From positions 1 through 64,000 of the forward strand of contig CAJUDL010000018.1 of assembly GCA_910585285.1 (NCBI GenBank): a stretch of 64,000 bases of DNA. Direction: 5' to 3'. The stretch's first letter is position 1, and each line of letters begins with the position of its first letter. Shown in pieces: positions 1-8,655 of this stretch. The notes below the pieces were generated by a model. That model was given only the letters and a program-made list of their open reading frames with translations, did no database searches and was not told the DNA's origin. The translations under genes were made by a program, and so were the position numbers. Origin of the DNA: an uncultured Muribaculaceae bacterium (GTDB taxonomy: Bacteria > Bacteroidota > Bacteroidia > Bacteroidales > Muribaculaceae).

Positions 1-54
1 TAGAGCGTCTGCCTTACAAGCAGAGGGTCTGCGGTTCGAATCCGTAATCGCCCA
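1..54 (+). tRNA. tRNA-Val(TAC), 3' part
   Basis: The window opens inside a tRNA. The anticodon arm is at 8-24 (stem 8-12 with 20-24, loop 13-19), giving anticodon TAC for valine. The T arm is at 30-46 with loop TTCGAAT, the 3' acceptor strand ATCGCCC is at 47-53, and the discriminator A is at 54. No CCA is encoded, as is usual in Bacteroidetes. The D arm and 5' acceptor strand lie outside the window. Confidence 0.93.
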
Positions 55-56
55 CA

Positions 57-89
57 AAAAAGGTCTTTTCGAGAGAAAAGACCTTTTTT
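57..89 (+). terminator. intrinsic terminator after tRNA-Val
   Basis: A perfect long hairpin: the AAAAAGGTCTTTTC arm at 57-70, a GAGA loop, the complementary arm from 75, then a T run to 89. It lies directly behind the tRNA. The A tract on the other side means it could also act on the minus strand. Confidence 0.9.
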
Positions 90-126
90 CGTCCCCTATT
101 TATAAATAGAGATGCCACACATCTAA

Positions 127-161
127 AAAAGATGGTCATCCGAAACCGGACAACCATCTTT
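127..161 (-). terminator. intrinsic terminator of the 185-2671 gene
   Basis: Arms AAAAGATGGT (127-136) and ACCATCTTT (153-161), with a small inner TCCG/CGGA stem. Read on the minus strand, the hairpin is followed by a run of T. It lies 24 nt past the stop codon of the minus-strand gene. Confidence 0.85.
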
Positions 162-184
162 CATTCAGTTATTAACTTATTGCA

Positions 185-2671
185 TTATTTGATTGTAATC
201 TTACGGACACTGCCGTCGGAATAAGTTACAACATATATACCCGGTGTCAGAGCATCAGCCTCAACCTTTACACCATCGAGTCTGTAAACCGCCTTGACCT
301 CCTTGCCTGCGTCGGTTGCAACCTCCTCGATTCCCGAGCCCACAACCGGTATCTCCCCATAAAAATATCTGTATATTTCAGAAGTCATTCCAACTATATT
401 CCCGGCTTGTTGATACTCGCGACTTCTCGTCAGTCTCACCACACGATCATCATTATCATATTCCCAAGAATTGTCAGTTATCGTTATATCCTCGTAGAGT
501 GTGCTGCGGATATTATTTTTTATCACCTTTCTGTCCTCATTAACAGTAATTGTCTGTAGAGTATTTCTGCCATAAGAAGACAATTCTTTAACTGTAAGAA
601 CATTCCCTTCATAGCTGCATTCCTTTCCATCTTCATACGACAGATCCCATGATTTCGTATCAGTATTCCACTGCCATTCACGCCTGATATCTGTCCAATA
701 ACCATTTTGTCCGGAAGTCGGATAATGAAAATCAAATTCCTTTTCTACATTCTCGGGATTTTCAGGCCAGATACAAACAAAATCCAATAGAGGGGATGTA
801 ACGCTTTCCCCTTTATTCTGCCCTACCCAACAGTTGCCGGCATCATCCCAAGTATAATACTCCCGTTTATAAGAACCATTGTCTCCGTTCCATTCTATAT
901 TTTTGCTGCGCGAGGTTATGTTGCCGTTTTCATCCAGTTCATAGTTGATGATGGTCTGGGTTCCGTCTTCAGACACTGACATGTCAGGTTCCTTATACCA
1001 AGATGAGAATTGCCATTCTCCCTCGCTCAGGTCATACTGTTTGGTCTTGTTATCTGAAAAATACTCTCGCCTGAAACCACCTTGCGACTCACCCTGCTCG
1101 TTATAGTTCTTATACCATTCCTCTAACAGTTTGCCGTCCGTATCGCGGTTCACATATTCTTCATAATATTTGTAGAATCCCCCGTTTGAAGCCGGATCGT
1201 ATCTAACTACGGTCACAGCATTTCCGGGACCGTAAGTATAAATCTCATAACAATAAATTTTCCCGTCCTCATACTCATCCATTCTCGTCACACGTCCTTC
1301 GGAATCGAATGTTATTTCATATGAATCATCCGAATCTTCGGCAACCCTTATAGTCCCGGTGCATTTCACCCATGTCGTGCCGTTCCATTCCTGCCACAAA
1401 TAGTTTTCCTCACGGAATTTTTTCAGCACGGTTCCGTCCGCACGACAGATATAGTAATATTCCACTTCATCATTATCAGGATCTGATTCACTATATGCGT
1501 AATCACCGGTCGCTGTGTCATACGATATGCCCAAAAGTCCGTCATCATATTCTTCTTTTGGCTCGGTCACAAGATAATATGATATGCTGCGCTCATCATC
1601 TTCATAATAAAACTCTTCTTCTTTTACAATCTTCTCATTGACCCAAGAATATGTGGATTCAGAACGAAGTTCCCATTCTTTGTTATCAGTATTGTATTCG
1701 TAATTCTTGTAATAACGCGTTTCAGACGGTGAATACTCTTTCCAAACATCATAATAATTAATGGAATACACACGCTTAGAACTCGGAACCCACACACCGG
1801 GCATAATATAAGTCTCGTTCAATTCCGTTCTTTCGGTGGAAGTTTCCGTGATAGATCCCCGGTATCCATAACAACTTCCAAGCACCAAAGAGGTGCCATC
1901 CTGCGTATAGAACTCTTCCATATTCCCGCACTGAATCCCATCCTTATCATAATATTCGCCACGGCGCTGAATTATCTGCCATTCACCTTCTATTTTTTCT
2001 TTACGACAAAACACAACCCCATTGCCGTCGATCATATATTCTTCAATCCTGTCAGGATAAATGTAACCCTGATACCATCGATCGGCAGGTGCAAAATAGA
2101 GATATGTCACGCCATACCCTTCAGAATCGATAGATTTCGTCAGATAACCGTTTTCATCAAATTCAAGCACTCTTCCGCTTTGCTCATCAGTCTCCTTCGA
2201 GATCATGCCATTCGAGTGGAACTCCCTGCTCTTAACACTGGTCGTCGTACCCGTCGAATTCATGTTTTCAAGGGTCCTCTTCGACCATACCTTTCCTGGT
2301 TCTTTCCATTCATATGTAAATGTCGTTTGAAAATTCACACCGCTAATTACTCTCGGGAAACCATATTCGTCGTACGTAAACGTAACAACATCATGATCCA
2401 TGCTCCCATTATTGTTCATCTCCAGTTCATATTTCACAAGTTTGGTCTCGTTGTGAACCGCAGCCTCAGCACCCATCACGATACGCTCCGGAGCGGGAAC
2501 AGCGCGGAGAGGCTTGACCGGAGTTTTGAGAATTGCTTTTAATGACTCAGAGACATTGCGCTCTTTTTGTGTTCTTGCTGTTTTTGCCACGCGTAAAGAC
2601 AGATGGCTGTCAGCAAAGACGACACCTGAAACCAATGTCATCGCAAATGCCACAAGTAAAATTTTCTTCAT
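185..2671 (-). CDS. secreted repeat protein with YD/RHS-like strands and C-terminal sorting-like tail
   Basis: An 828-residue exported protein. Residues 1-21 form a clear signal peptide ending VVFADS. The body is rich in Tyr, Glu, Asp and Trp and consists of imperfect units such as YDEYGFPR, FDENGYLTK, FDSEGRVTR and LDENGNITS. These resemble the YD (RHS-like) or MORN-like strand repeats of secreted Bacteroidales proteins. The last 35 residues (VYRLDGVKV...GIYVVTYSDGSVRKITIK) match the C-terminal tail used for type IX secretion or surface sorting. It stands alone with its own promoter (2712-2743) and terminator (127-161). There are no enzymatic motifs, so the function is unknown; a surface or cell-contact role is an inference. 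Confidence 0.75.
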   Translation of the reverse strand: MKKILLVAFAMTLVSGVVFADSHLSLRVAKTARTQKERNVSESLKAILKTPVKPLRAVPAPERIVMGAEAAVHNETKLVKYELEMNNNGSMDHDVVTFTYDEYGFPRVISGVNFQTTFTYEWKEPGKVWSKRTLENMNSTGTTTSVKSREFHSNGMISKETDEQSGRVLEFDENGYLTKSIDSEGYGVTYLYFAPADRWYQGYIYPDRIEEYMIDGNGVVFCRKEKIEGEWQIIQRRGEYYDKDGIQCGNMEEFYTQDGTSLVLGSCYGYRGSITETSTERTELNETYIMPGVWVPSSKRVYSINYYDVWKEYSPSETRYYKNYEYNTDNKEWELRSESTYSWVNEKIVKEEEFYYEDDERSISYYLVTEPKEEYDDGLLGISYDTATGDYAYSESDPDNDEVEYYYICRADGTVLKKFREENYLWQEWNGTTWVKCTGTIRVAEDSDDSYEITFDSEGRVTRMDEYEDGKIYCYEIYTYGPGNAVTVVRYDPASNGGFYKYYEEYVNRDTDGKLLEEWYKNYNEQGESQGGFRREYFSDNKTKQYDLSEGEWQFSSWYKEPDMSVSEDGTQTIINYELDENGNITSRSKNIEWNGDNGSYKREYYTWDDAGNCWVGQNKGESVTSPLLDFVCIWPENPENVEKEFDFHYPTSGQNGYWTDIRREWQWNTDTKSWDLSYEDGKECSYEGNVLTVKELSSYGRNTLQTITVNEDRKVIKNNIRSTLYEDITITDNSWEYDNDDRVVRLTRSREYQQAGNIVGMTSEIYRYFYGEIPVVGSGIEEVATDAGKEVKAVYRLDGVKVEADALTPGIYVVTYSDGSVRKITIK

Positions 2672-2711
2672 ACTACATGTGTTAGATTAATAAATTTCAA
2701 TAATTTGGTCA

Positions 2712-2743
2712 CAAAGATAACACCTTTTAGCTTCATTTACAAC
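2712..2743 (-). promoter_or_regulatory. Bacteroidetes-type promoter for the 185-2671 gene
   Basis: On the minus strand a -7 element TATCTTTG (2712-2719) matches TAnnTTTG. A GTTG -33 element lies at 2740-2743 with a 20-nt spacer. The start codon is about 40 nt downstream. Confidence 0.75.
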
Positions 2744-2831
2744 TATTTATACAATGTTTTGTCTTAAAGAAAATAATTCGTTGATTATCAATTTATTACA
2801 TATGTTATTTTACAAATTATGTCTTCATCTC

Positions 2832-2862
2832 TTTCAAATTAGGCAGATTTTTCGTATTTTTG
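2832..2862 (+). promoter_or_regulatory. promoter of the yqeY-serS run
   Basis: -33 element TTTC (2832-2835), a 19-nt spacer, and -7 element TATTTTTG (2855-2862), matching TAnnTTTG. The leader is about 85 nt and contains two AGGAGCTG segments (2911 and 2931); the second sits nearer the ATG at 2955. Confidence 0.75.
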
Positions 2863-2954
2863 CAAGTTAATAGGCAGATTCCCAACAATGTGACCCAATA
2901 GAATCCACAAATAGGAGCTGCATAAAATTAAGGAGCTGTAAAAAATACATTGAT

Positions 2955-3407
2955 ATGAATCTTTTTGATCAGGTAAGCGAAGACATCAAGAAAGCGATGC
3001 TCGCTCGTGAAAAAGTACGCCTCGAGGCACTTCGTGGCGCAAAAAAAGAATTCCTTGAGGCAAAGACTGCCAAAGGCGCCAATGGAGAACTCTCCGATGA
3101 AGCAGCCACCAAAATCCTCGTGAAGATGGTGAAACAGCGCAAGGAAAGTGCGAAAATATACACGGAGAACAATCGTCCCGAACTCGCGGAAAATGAACTC
3201 GCGGAGGCTGCAGTGCTCGAAGAATATCTCCCCAAACAGCTCTCTGCAGAAGAGCTGGAGAAGGAGGTTGCCGCAATAATCTCCGAGACCGGTGCTACCG
3301 GTCCCAAAGAGATGGGGAAAGTGATGGGTGTTGCATCAAAACGCCTTGCCGGTCGCGCCGAGGGACGCGCAATTTCTGAAATGGTCAAAACTCTCCTAAA
3401 TAAATAA
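2955..3407 (+). CDS. GatB/YqeY domain protein
   Basis: A 150-residue cytosolic protein of the usual length for the stand-alone YqeY family, which shares the tRNA-binding tail domain of the GatB amidotransferase subunit. Typical family stretches are the N-terminal MNLFDQVSEDIKKAMLAREK, the QRKESAKIYTENNRPELAENE segment and the C-terminal GPKEMGKVMG...GRAEGRAISEMVK. It begins the operon, and serS follows after 6 nt. The link to tRNA metabolism comes from the family and the neighbour; the exact role of YqeY proteins is not settled. Confidence 0.9.
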   Translation: MNLFDQVSEDIKKAMLAREKVRLEALRGAKKEFLEAKTAKGANGELSDEAATKILVKMVKQRKESAKIYTENNRPELAENELAEAAVLEEYLPKQLSAEELEKEVAAIISETGATGPKEMGKVMGVASKRLAGRAEGRAISEMVKTLLNK

Positions 3408-3413
3408 TCCGAA

Positions 3414-4685
3414 ATGCTTACCATAAACGTCATAAAAGCTGATCCTGAATTTGTGATCAGCCGTCTTGCCGTCAAAGGTTTTGACGGAAGAGCTGTAATT
3501 ACCGAAATACTCGAAATCGATGCCGAACGTCGTAGACTTCAGCAGAAAACCGATAATGATGCCTCCAACCTTAAGAAACTCGCCGCTTCCATCGGCTCCC
3601 TTATGAAACAGGGGCAAAAAGATGAAGCGGAGAAGGTAAAGGAAGAAGTGGCTCGCATTAAAGGTGAAACCAAAGGATTGCAAGACCGACTCACAGAATG
3701 TGAGGATAAAATGCGCAATCTCCTACTGACTGTCCCCAATCTTCCCTGCGCCGCTGTGCCGGAGGGTTTGACTGCCGAGGATAATGTTGTGGAAAAGACC
3801 GGCGGCGTGATACCGGACCTTCCCGAGGATGCCCTTCCCCACTGGGAACTGGCAAAAAAATACAATATCATAGATTTTGAGACTGGTGTTAAGGTAACAG
3901 GTGCCGGATTCCCCTTCTATGTAGGCAAAGGTGCCCGTCTCCAACGCGCTCTCATACAGTTCTTCTTAGATGAGGCATGGAAAGCCGGATACATCGAAGT
4001 TGAACCTCCATTCGTAGTTAACGAGGCTTCCGGTTACGGCACCGGGCAGCTTCCCGACAAAGAGGGACAGATGTATCACGTGACACTCGACAATCTCTAT
4101 CTCATACCTACCGCCGAGGTGCCCGTGACAAACATCTATCGCGATGAAATCATACCTGCTGCCGAACTCCCGAAGAAAAATTGCGCCTACTCACCTTGCT
4201 GGCGCCGCGAGGCAGGAAGCTACGGCAAGGATGTGCGCGGACTCAACCGTCTACATCAGTTTGACAAAGTAGAGATCGTGCGCATCGAAAAACCGGAAAA
4301 CTCTTATGCAGCACTTGAAGAAATGAAAGATCACGTGCAGGGTCTTCTCGAAAAGCTCGGTCTTCCCTGGCATATCCTGCGTCTCTGTGGCGGAGACATG
4401 AGTTTCACATCAGCGATTACATTCGACTTTGAAGTTTGGTCGGCAGCCCAAAAGCGCTGGCTTGAGGTTTCTTCTGTCAGCAATTTTGAATCTTATCAGG
4501 CAAACCGCCTCAAATGCCGCTATCGCGACGAAGACAAAAAGATTCATCTTTGTCACACCCTCAACGGTTCTGCCCTTGCTTTGCCCCGCATCGTGGCGGC
4601 TCTGCTTGAAAACAACCAGACTCCCGAAGGAATCGTGATTCCCGAATGCCTCCGCAAATACACCGGATTCGACATAATTAATTAG
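3414..4685 (+). CDS. serS: seryl-tRNA synthetase
   Basis: A 423-residue class II aminoacyl-tRNA synthetase that charges tRNA-Ser with serine using ATP. Residues about 30-105 form the long antiparallel coiled-coil arm that binds the tRNA variable arm. The catalytic core carries motif 2 as CWRREAGSYGKDVRGLNRLHQFDKVE and motif 3 as NGSALALPRIVAALLENNQ. The length is normal. It lies 6 nt after the YqeY-like gene and 19 nt before the pseudokinase gene, consistent with one transcript. Confidence 0.98.
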   Translation: MLTINVIKADPEFVISRLAVKGFDGRAVITEILEIDAERRRLQQKTDNDASNLKKLAASIGSLMKQGQKDEAEKVKEEVARIKGETKGLQDRLTECEDKMRNLLLTVPNLPCAAVPEGLTAEDNVVEKTGGVIPDLPEDALPHWELAKKYNIIDFETGVKVTGAGFPFYVGKGARLQRALIQFFLDEAWKAGYIEVEPPFVVNEASGYGTGQLPDKEGQMYHVTLDNLYLIPTAEVPVTNIYRDEIIPAAELPKKNCAYSPCWRREAGSYGKDVRGLNRLHQFDKVEIVRIEKPENSYAALEEMKDHVQGLLEKLGLPWHILRLCGGDMSFTSAITFDFEVWSAAQKRWLEVSSVSNFESYQANRLKCRYRDEDKKIHLCHTLNGSALALPRIVAALLENNQTPEGIVIPECLRKYTGFDIIN

Positions 4686-4704
4686 CAACCGCTAAATCCA
4701 AAGA

Positions 4705-5481
4705 ATGGACGATAAGAAATATATTAGCAAGGAAGAGACAAAGATTCCTATTGATGACCCGTCCGGAAAATGGTCAGACCTCACTCTGCTCCCGGAATGG
4801 GGCGAAAAGTATTACGATGTCTATACTGTCCGCAAACACGGCAAATGGGTGATGCTTAAGGCTCTCAAAAAAGAGTATGCCGACAGCCCCGAATACCGTA
4901 AAATGCTTGAAAACGAGTTTGACACCAGATATAATCTCGCCCACCCGAACATTGTGATGGTAAACGATCTCGAAGATGTGCCCGGCGTCGGATTGGCTAT
5001 AATCACCGATGATGTCTACGGATATTCACTCCGCAGACTCATCGATGAGAAACGCCTCACGCCCAAGATCGTGCATCGTCTGGAGACACAGCTTCTCGAT
5101 GCGATGGAATATATCCAGGAAAACCACATCGTACATAGCCCCATCACCCCGGAAACGATCATTTTCACGGAATATAATGAGAACCTGAAGCTCATCAATG
5201 TTGGCTATGCCCAGAAATCGAGCATAACACCGCTTGATTCTTGTGAAGATATACGAAGTTACGGCAAAGTGCTCAATGAAGTGCTCGACCATCTTCCTAC
5301 GTCTCTGCCGCGACTAAGACGCATTGCCAACAAATGCAATTGCGAGAGTCCCGCCTATCATTCCATCACGGATTTGCAGCTTGCCGTAGAGAAACGGAAC
5401 TCAGGGCAGTTATTCACAATCATCTGTATCTTCATCCTCCTTATGGCAGCCTTGCTGATATGGCTGACAGTCAAAAACTAA
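4705..5481 (+). CDS. membrane-anchored protein pseudokinase
   Basis: A 258-residue protein with a compact protein-kinase fold followed by one C-terminal membrane helix (about 234-254). The beta-3 lysine is probably K52 and the alpha-C glutamate E71. The catalytic loop normally written HRDLKPEN reads HSPITPET at 144-151, so the catalytic Asp and Lys are missing. The metal-binding DFG reads NVG at 165-167. A DIRSYG helix-F motif at 182-187 is kept. The fold is therefore preserved while phosphotransfer residues are lost, which points to a binding or scaffolding pseudokinase facing the cytoplasm. It sits between serS and a GNAT gene with tight spacing, so it is expressed with housekeeping genes. 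Its partner is unknown. Confidence 0.8.
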   Translation: MDDKKYISKEETKIPIDDPSGKWSDLTLLPEWGEKYYDVYTVRKHGKWVMLKALKKEYADSPEYRKMLENEFDTRYNLAHPNIVMVNDLEDVPGVGLAIITDDVYGYSLRRLIDEKRLTPKIVHRLETQLLDAMEYIQENHIVHSPITPETIIFTEYNENLKLINVGYAQKSSITPLDSCEDIRSYGKVLNEVLDHLPTSLPRLRRIANKCNCESPAYHSITDLQLAVEKRNSGQLFTIICIFILLMAALLIWLTVKN

Positions 5482-5491
5482 TTAACTTATT

Positions 5492-6619
5492 ATGGTCCAG
5501 ATCAAACAGATTGAGCCGACAAAGGCAAACCTTAAGAAATTCACCCAGTTTCAGATTGACCTTTACGACGGCAATCCTTACTATGTGCCGCCATTGATAT
5601 CTGACGATGTCGACACTCTCCTGCCCGAAGCCAATCCGGCTTTCGATTTTTGCGAAGCTGCATATTTCATGGCTTATCGTGACAACAAACCTGTGGGACG
5701 CATCGCCGCCATCATCAACAGACAAGTCAATGAAAAATCAAATTCAAAAGATGCACGCTTCGGATTCATCGATTTCATCGACGACCCGGAGGTATCTTCC
5801 GCATTGCTTAAGGCTGCCGAAGACTGGAGCCGCAAAAAGGGGATGACCAAAATCATCGGTCCCCTCGGATTCACAGACCTCGACCACGAGGGAATGCTGA
5901 TAGCCGGGTTTGACGAGCTTTCCACAATGGCAACCATATACAATTATCCATATTATCCGGACCATATGGAGAGACATGGCTATAAAAAGGAATCCGACTG
6001 GCTTGAATTCCTCATGGAGGTTCCGGATGCCATTCCGGAAAAATACAACCGCATTGCGGAGATTGTAAAAAAGAAATTCGGTCTGAGAGTATTAAAATAC
6101 ACCAACAGAAAACGCATCAAGATGGAATACGGTCACGCTCTTTTCCACCTCATCAACGATGCATACAAAGACTTATATCAGTATTCCATGCTCACAGAGA
6201 GACAGATAGACCATTACATCAACATCTATCTAAATCTTCTCGATCTTGATCTCGTAACCCTAATTGTTGATGCCAACGGCAAACTTGTGGGCGTTGGAAT
6301 ATCCATGCAATCAATGAGCAAAGCGTTACAGAAATCCAAAGGGAAGTTCTTCCCTTTAGGATGGTATCATCTTCTCAAAGGACTGAAAGGAAAAAACGAT
6401 CGTGTCGACCTTCTTCTCGTGGCTGTGCATCCCGAATATCAGAACAAGGGTGTGAACGCACTCCTCTTCCAGGATCTTATTCCTTATTATATAAAGAACG
6501 GCTATAAATATGCAGAATCCAATCCTGAGATGGAAACAAATGCAAAAGTGCAGAGCCAGTGGGAGTATTTTAATACCCGCCAGCATCGTCGCCGCCGTTC
6601 ATTCGCAAAAAAACTGTGA
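5492..6619 (+). CDS. GNAT-fold N-acetyltransferase-like protein
   Basis: A 375-residue cytosolic protein. The N-terminal half (about 1-140) contains a GNAT-like strand pattern (AYFMAYRDNKPVGRIAAIINR), and the C-terminal half carries the acetyl-CoA binding segment VHPEYQNKGVNALLFQ near 310-325. This two-part architecture is common in Bacteroidetes proteins of unknown substrate. It starts 10 nt after the pseudokinase gene and ends 5 nt before menG, so it is co-transcribed. The basic tail (RRRRSFAKKL) could bind nucleic acid or be structural. Acetyltransferase chemistry is inferred from the fold only. Confidence 0.75.
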   Translation: MVQIKQIEPTKANLKKFTQFQIDLYDGNPYYVPPLISDDVDTLLPEANPAFDFCEAAYFMAYRDNKPVGRIAAIINRQVNEKSNSKDARFGFIDFIDDPEVSSALLKAAEDWSRKKGMTKIIGPLGFTDLDHEGMLIAGFDELSTMATIYNYPYYPDHMERHGYKKESDWLEFLMEVPDAIPEKYNRIAEIVKKKFGLRVLKYTNRKRIKMEYGHALFHLINDAYKDLYQYSMLTERQIDHYINIYLNLLDLDLVTLIVDANGKLVGVGISMQSMSKALQKSKGKFFPLGWYHLLKGLKGKNDRVDLLLVAVHPEYQNKGVNALLFQDLIPYYIKNGYKYAESNPEMETNAKVQSQWEYFNTRQHRRRRSFAKKL

Positions 6620-6624
6620 TATAG

Positions 6625-7380
6625 ATGAAAAGCGGAGCGGAACTGATAAACCCTTATTCAGGAGATGGAGACAAGGGGGAGCAGGTGGAACATATGTTTG
6701 ACTCCATCGCCCCGGCATATGATTTCATGAACACGGCAATGACGTTTGGACTCCATAAATGGTGGAAGACACGCGCTCTTAATGCCGCCACCAAAGCCTT
6801 GTCGTCTCCCGATATAAAGAATATTCTCGATATCGCCACAGGCACAGGTGATGTGGCTTTCGATCTGCACCGCCGTTTCCCGAAAGCAAATATCACCGGG
6901 GTTGACCTCTCTGCCGGAATGCTTGGGGTTGCGCGTGAGAAACTCAATAAAATGAATGATACTGCAAAACGCAGCATCTCTTTTATTCAGGGAGATTCAC
7001 TCGCCCTTTCCCTACCCGACAATTCACAGGATCTTATCACGGTAGCATATGGAGTGCGCAATTTCGAACATCTCCACAAAGGATACGAAGAGATGTATCG
7101 CGTGCTTCGTCCGGGAGGCACCCTTTGCGTCATTGAATTGTCGTGTCCCTCCTCTCCATTTCTCCTCTCTCTGTATAAAGTCTATTCTCGTAAACTTATT
7201 CCTCTCGTTGGCAGAATGGTGTCGGGCGATTCCCATGCATACTCGTATCTGCCGGAGAGTATTGCCGCAGCTCCACAGCGCGATGCAATGACTGCGATAA
7301 TGAAAGACTGCGGTTTCACCGATACCCGATGGCTCTCCCTGACATTCGGTGTCGTCACATATTATATAGCACACAAATGA
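6625..7380 (+). CDS. menG: demethylmenaquinone methyltransferase
   Basis: A 251-residue UbiE/MenG family class I SAM-dependent methyltransferase. It carries out the last step of menaquinone synthesis, C-methylation of demethylmenaquinone. The family N-terminus VEHMFDSIAPAYDFMN, SAM-binding motif I (LDIATGTGDVAFDL), and the signature segments YGVRNFEH and EMYRVLRPGGTLCVIELS are all present. Anaerobic Bacteroidales use menaquinone, so menG fits better than ubiE. The stop codon overlaps the next start as ATGA, which implies translational coupling. Confidence 0.95.
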   Translation: MKSGAELINPYSGDGDKGEQVEHMFDSIAPAYDFMNTAMTFGLHKWWKTRALNAATKALSSPDIKNILDIATGTGDVAFDLHRRFPKANITGVDLSAGMLGVAREKLNKMNDTAKRSISFIQGDSLALSLPDNSQDLITVAYGVRNFEHLHKGYEEMYRVLRPGGTLCVIELSCPSSPFLLSLYKVYSRKLIPLVGRMVSGDSHAYSYLPESIAAAPQRDAMTAIMKDCGFTDTRWLSLTFGVVTYYIAHK

Positions 7381-8615
7381 CCCGCAAGGATTTTGAAATA
7401 ATGGCTCCGGTCGGGAGCCGTGAGTCTTTGGCAGCGGCACTTGCCGCCGGTGCGGATGCCGTGTATTTCGGCATCGAAGGGCTCAACATGCGTTCGCGTT
7501 CAAGCGCGAACTTCACCGCCGACGATATGGCTGAAATCGCAGCCATATGCACAGAAAGAGGCGTAAAAACCTATCTCACCGTAAACACAGTCATCTACGA
7601 TTCCGACATGGAGACAATGCGCATGATCATCTCACGCGCAAAGGAGGCGGGGATTTCGGCAATCATCGCTTCCGATATGGCTGCAATCCTTTATGCCCGC
7701 GAGATCGGGCAAGAGGTGCATATCTCCACCCAGGTAAATGTCAGCAACACTGCGGCAGTACGTTACTATTCTCAGTTTGCCGATGTTATGGTCCTCGCCC
7801 GCGAATTGAACATGGAGCAGGTATCGGAAATTCACCGCGCCATTGTGGCGGAAAACATCTGCGGACCCAACGGAAAACCGATTCGCCTCGAAATGTTCTG
7901 TCATGGAGCCTTATGCATGGCTGTGAGCGGCAAATGCTACATGAGTCTGCATGAGATGAATTCAAGTGCAAACCGCGGTGCCTGCAACCAGATATGCCGC
8001 CGCGCATATACAGTGCGCGACAAGGAAACCGGCGATGAACTCGAAATCGACAACCAGTATATAATGAGCCCCAAAGACCTCAAAACCATTCATTTCCTGA
8101 ACAAGATGGTAGACGCGGGTGTGAGGGTCTTCAAGATCGAGGGACGCGCGAGAGGTCCCGAATACGTAGCCGAAGCTGTCGGATGCTATTCCGAAGCGTT
8201 GCAGGCGATTGTTGACGGAACCTATTCTGAAGAAAAGGTTGCACAATGGGATGCCCGGCTGGTGAAGATATTCAACCGAGGATATTGGAATGGCTACTAC
8301 ATGGGGGAACGTCTCGGTGAATGGAGCGCGAAATATGGATCGAGCGCTACCCGAGTGAAAAGCTACGCAGGCAAGGCAATGAGATACTTCTCCAAGATAG
8401 GAATCGGTGAATTCCTAATGGAAGCCGGCGAGATAAAGGTGGGCGATGAGGTAGTGATTACCGGTCCAACCACAGGAGCGTTAATATTCACCGTAAAGGA
8501 ATTGAGATTCGACCTCAAACCCGTAGAGAGTGTAAGCAAAGGACAGCTTTTCTCGATGCCCGTGCCCGAGAAAGTGCGTCCGTCAGATAAATTATACCTT
8601 TGGAAAACAAAATAA
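7377..8615 (+). CDS. U32 peptidase family protein (probable RNA hydroxylase)
   Basis: A 412-residue protein of the U32 family, historically called collagenase-like. Well-studied members (TrhP, RlhA) are now linked to hydroxylation of tRNA or rRNA bases. The start is set at 7377, where ATGA overlaps the menG stop and the family N-terminus FEIMAPVGSRESLAAALAAGADAVYFG begins. An upstream in-frame ATG at 7329 inside menG is not needed. The four-cysteine cluster expected for this family is seen in FCHGALCMAVSGKCYMS and NRGACNQICRRAY. It lacks the long C-terminal extension of RlhA, so it is closer in size to TrhP. Substrate not proven. Confidence 0.87.
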   Translation: MTRKDFEIMAPVGSRESLAAALAAGADAVYFGIEGLNMRSRSSANFTADDMAEIAAICTERGVKTYLTVNTVIYDSDMETMRMIISRAKEAGISAIIASDMAAILYAREIGQEVHISTQVNVSNTAAVRYYSQFADVMVLARELNMEQVSEIHRAIVAENICGPNGKPIRLEMFCHGALCMAVSGKCYMSLHEMNSSANRGACNQICRRAYTVRDKETGDELEIDNQYIMSPKDLKTIHFLNKMVDAGVRVFKIEGRARGPEYVAEAVGCYSEALQAIVDGTYSEEKVAQWDARLVKIFNRGYWNGYYMGERLGEWSAKYGSSATRVKSYAGKAMRYFSKIGIGEFLMEAGEIKVGDEVVITGPTTGALIFTVKELRFDLKPVESVSKGQLFSMPVPEKVRPSDKLYLWKTK

Positions 8616-8655
8616 TGGCTAAGATAGCCCCGAATATAAATAATGGCTAAGATAG
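8610..8655 (+). repeat. 18-bp direct repeat duplicating a start-codon region
   Basis: The string AAATAATGGCTAAGATAG occurs exactly twice, at 8610-8627 and 8638-8655, offset by 28 bp. The first copy overlaps the U32 stop codon as TAATG and would start an 11-codon frame (MAKIAPNINNG) that ends at 8650, inside the true start of the DUF2027 gene at 8643. Confidence 0.95.

Noticed and set aside
7329..7376. Upstream start for the U32 gene
   Set aside because: It would overlap menG by 52 nt. The ATGA junction at 7377 gives the family N-terminus and coupling.
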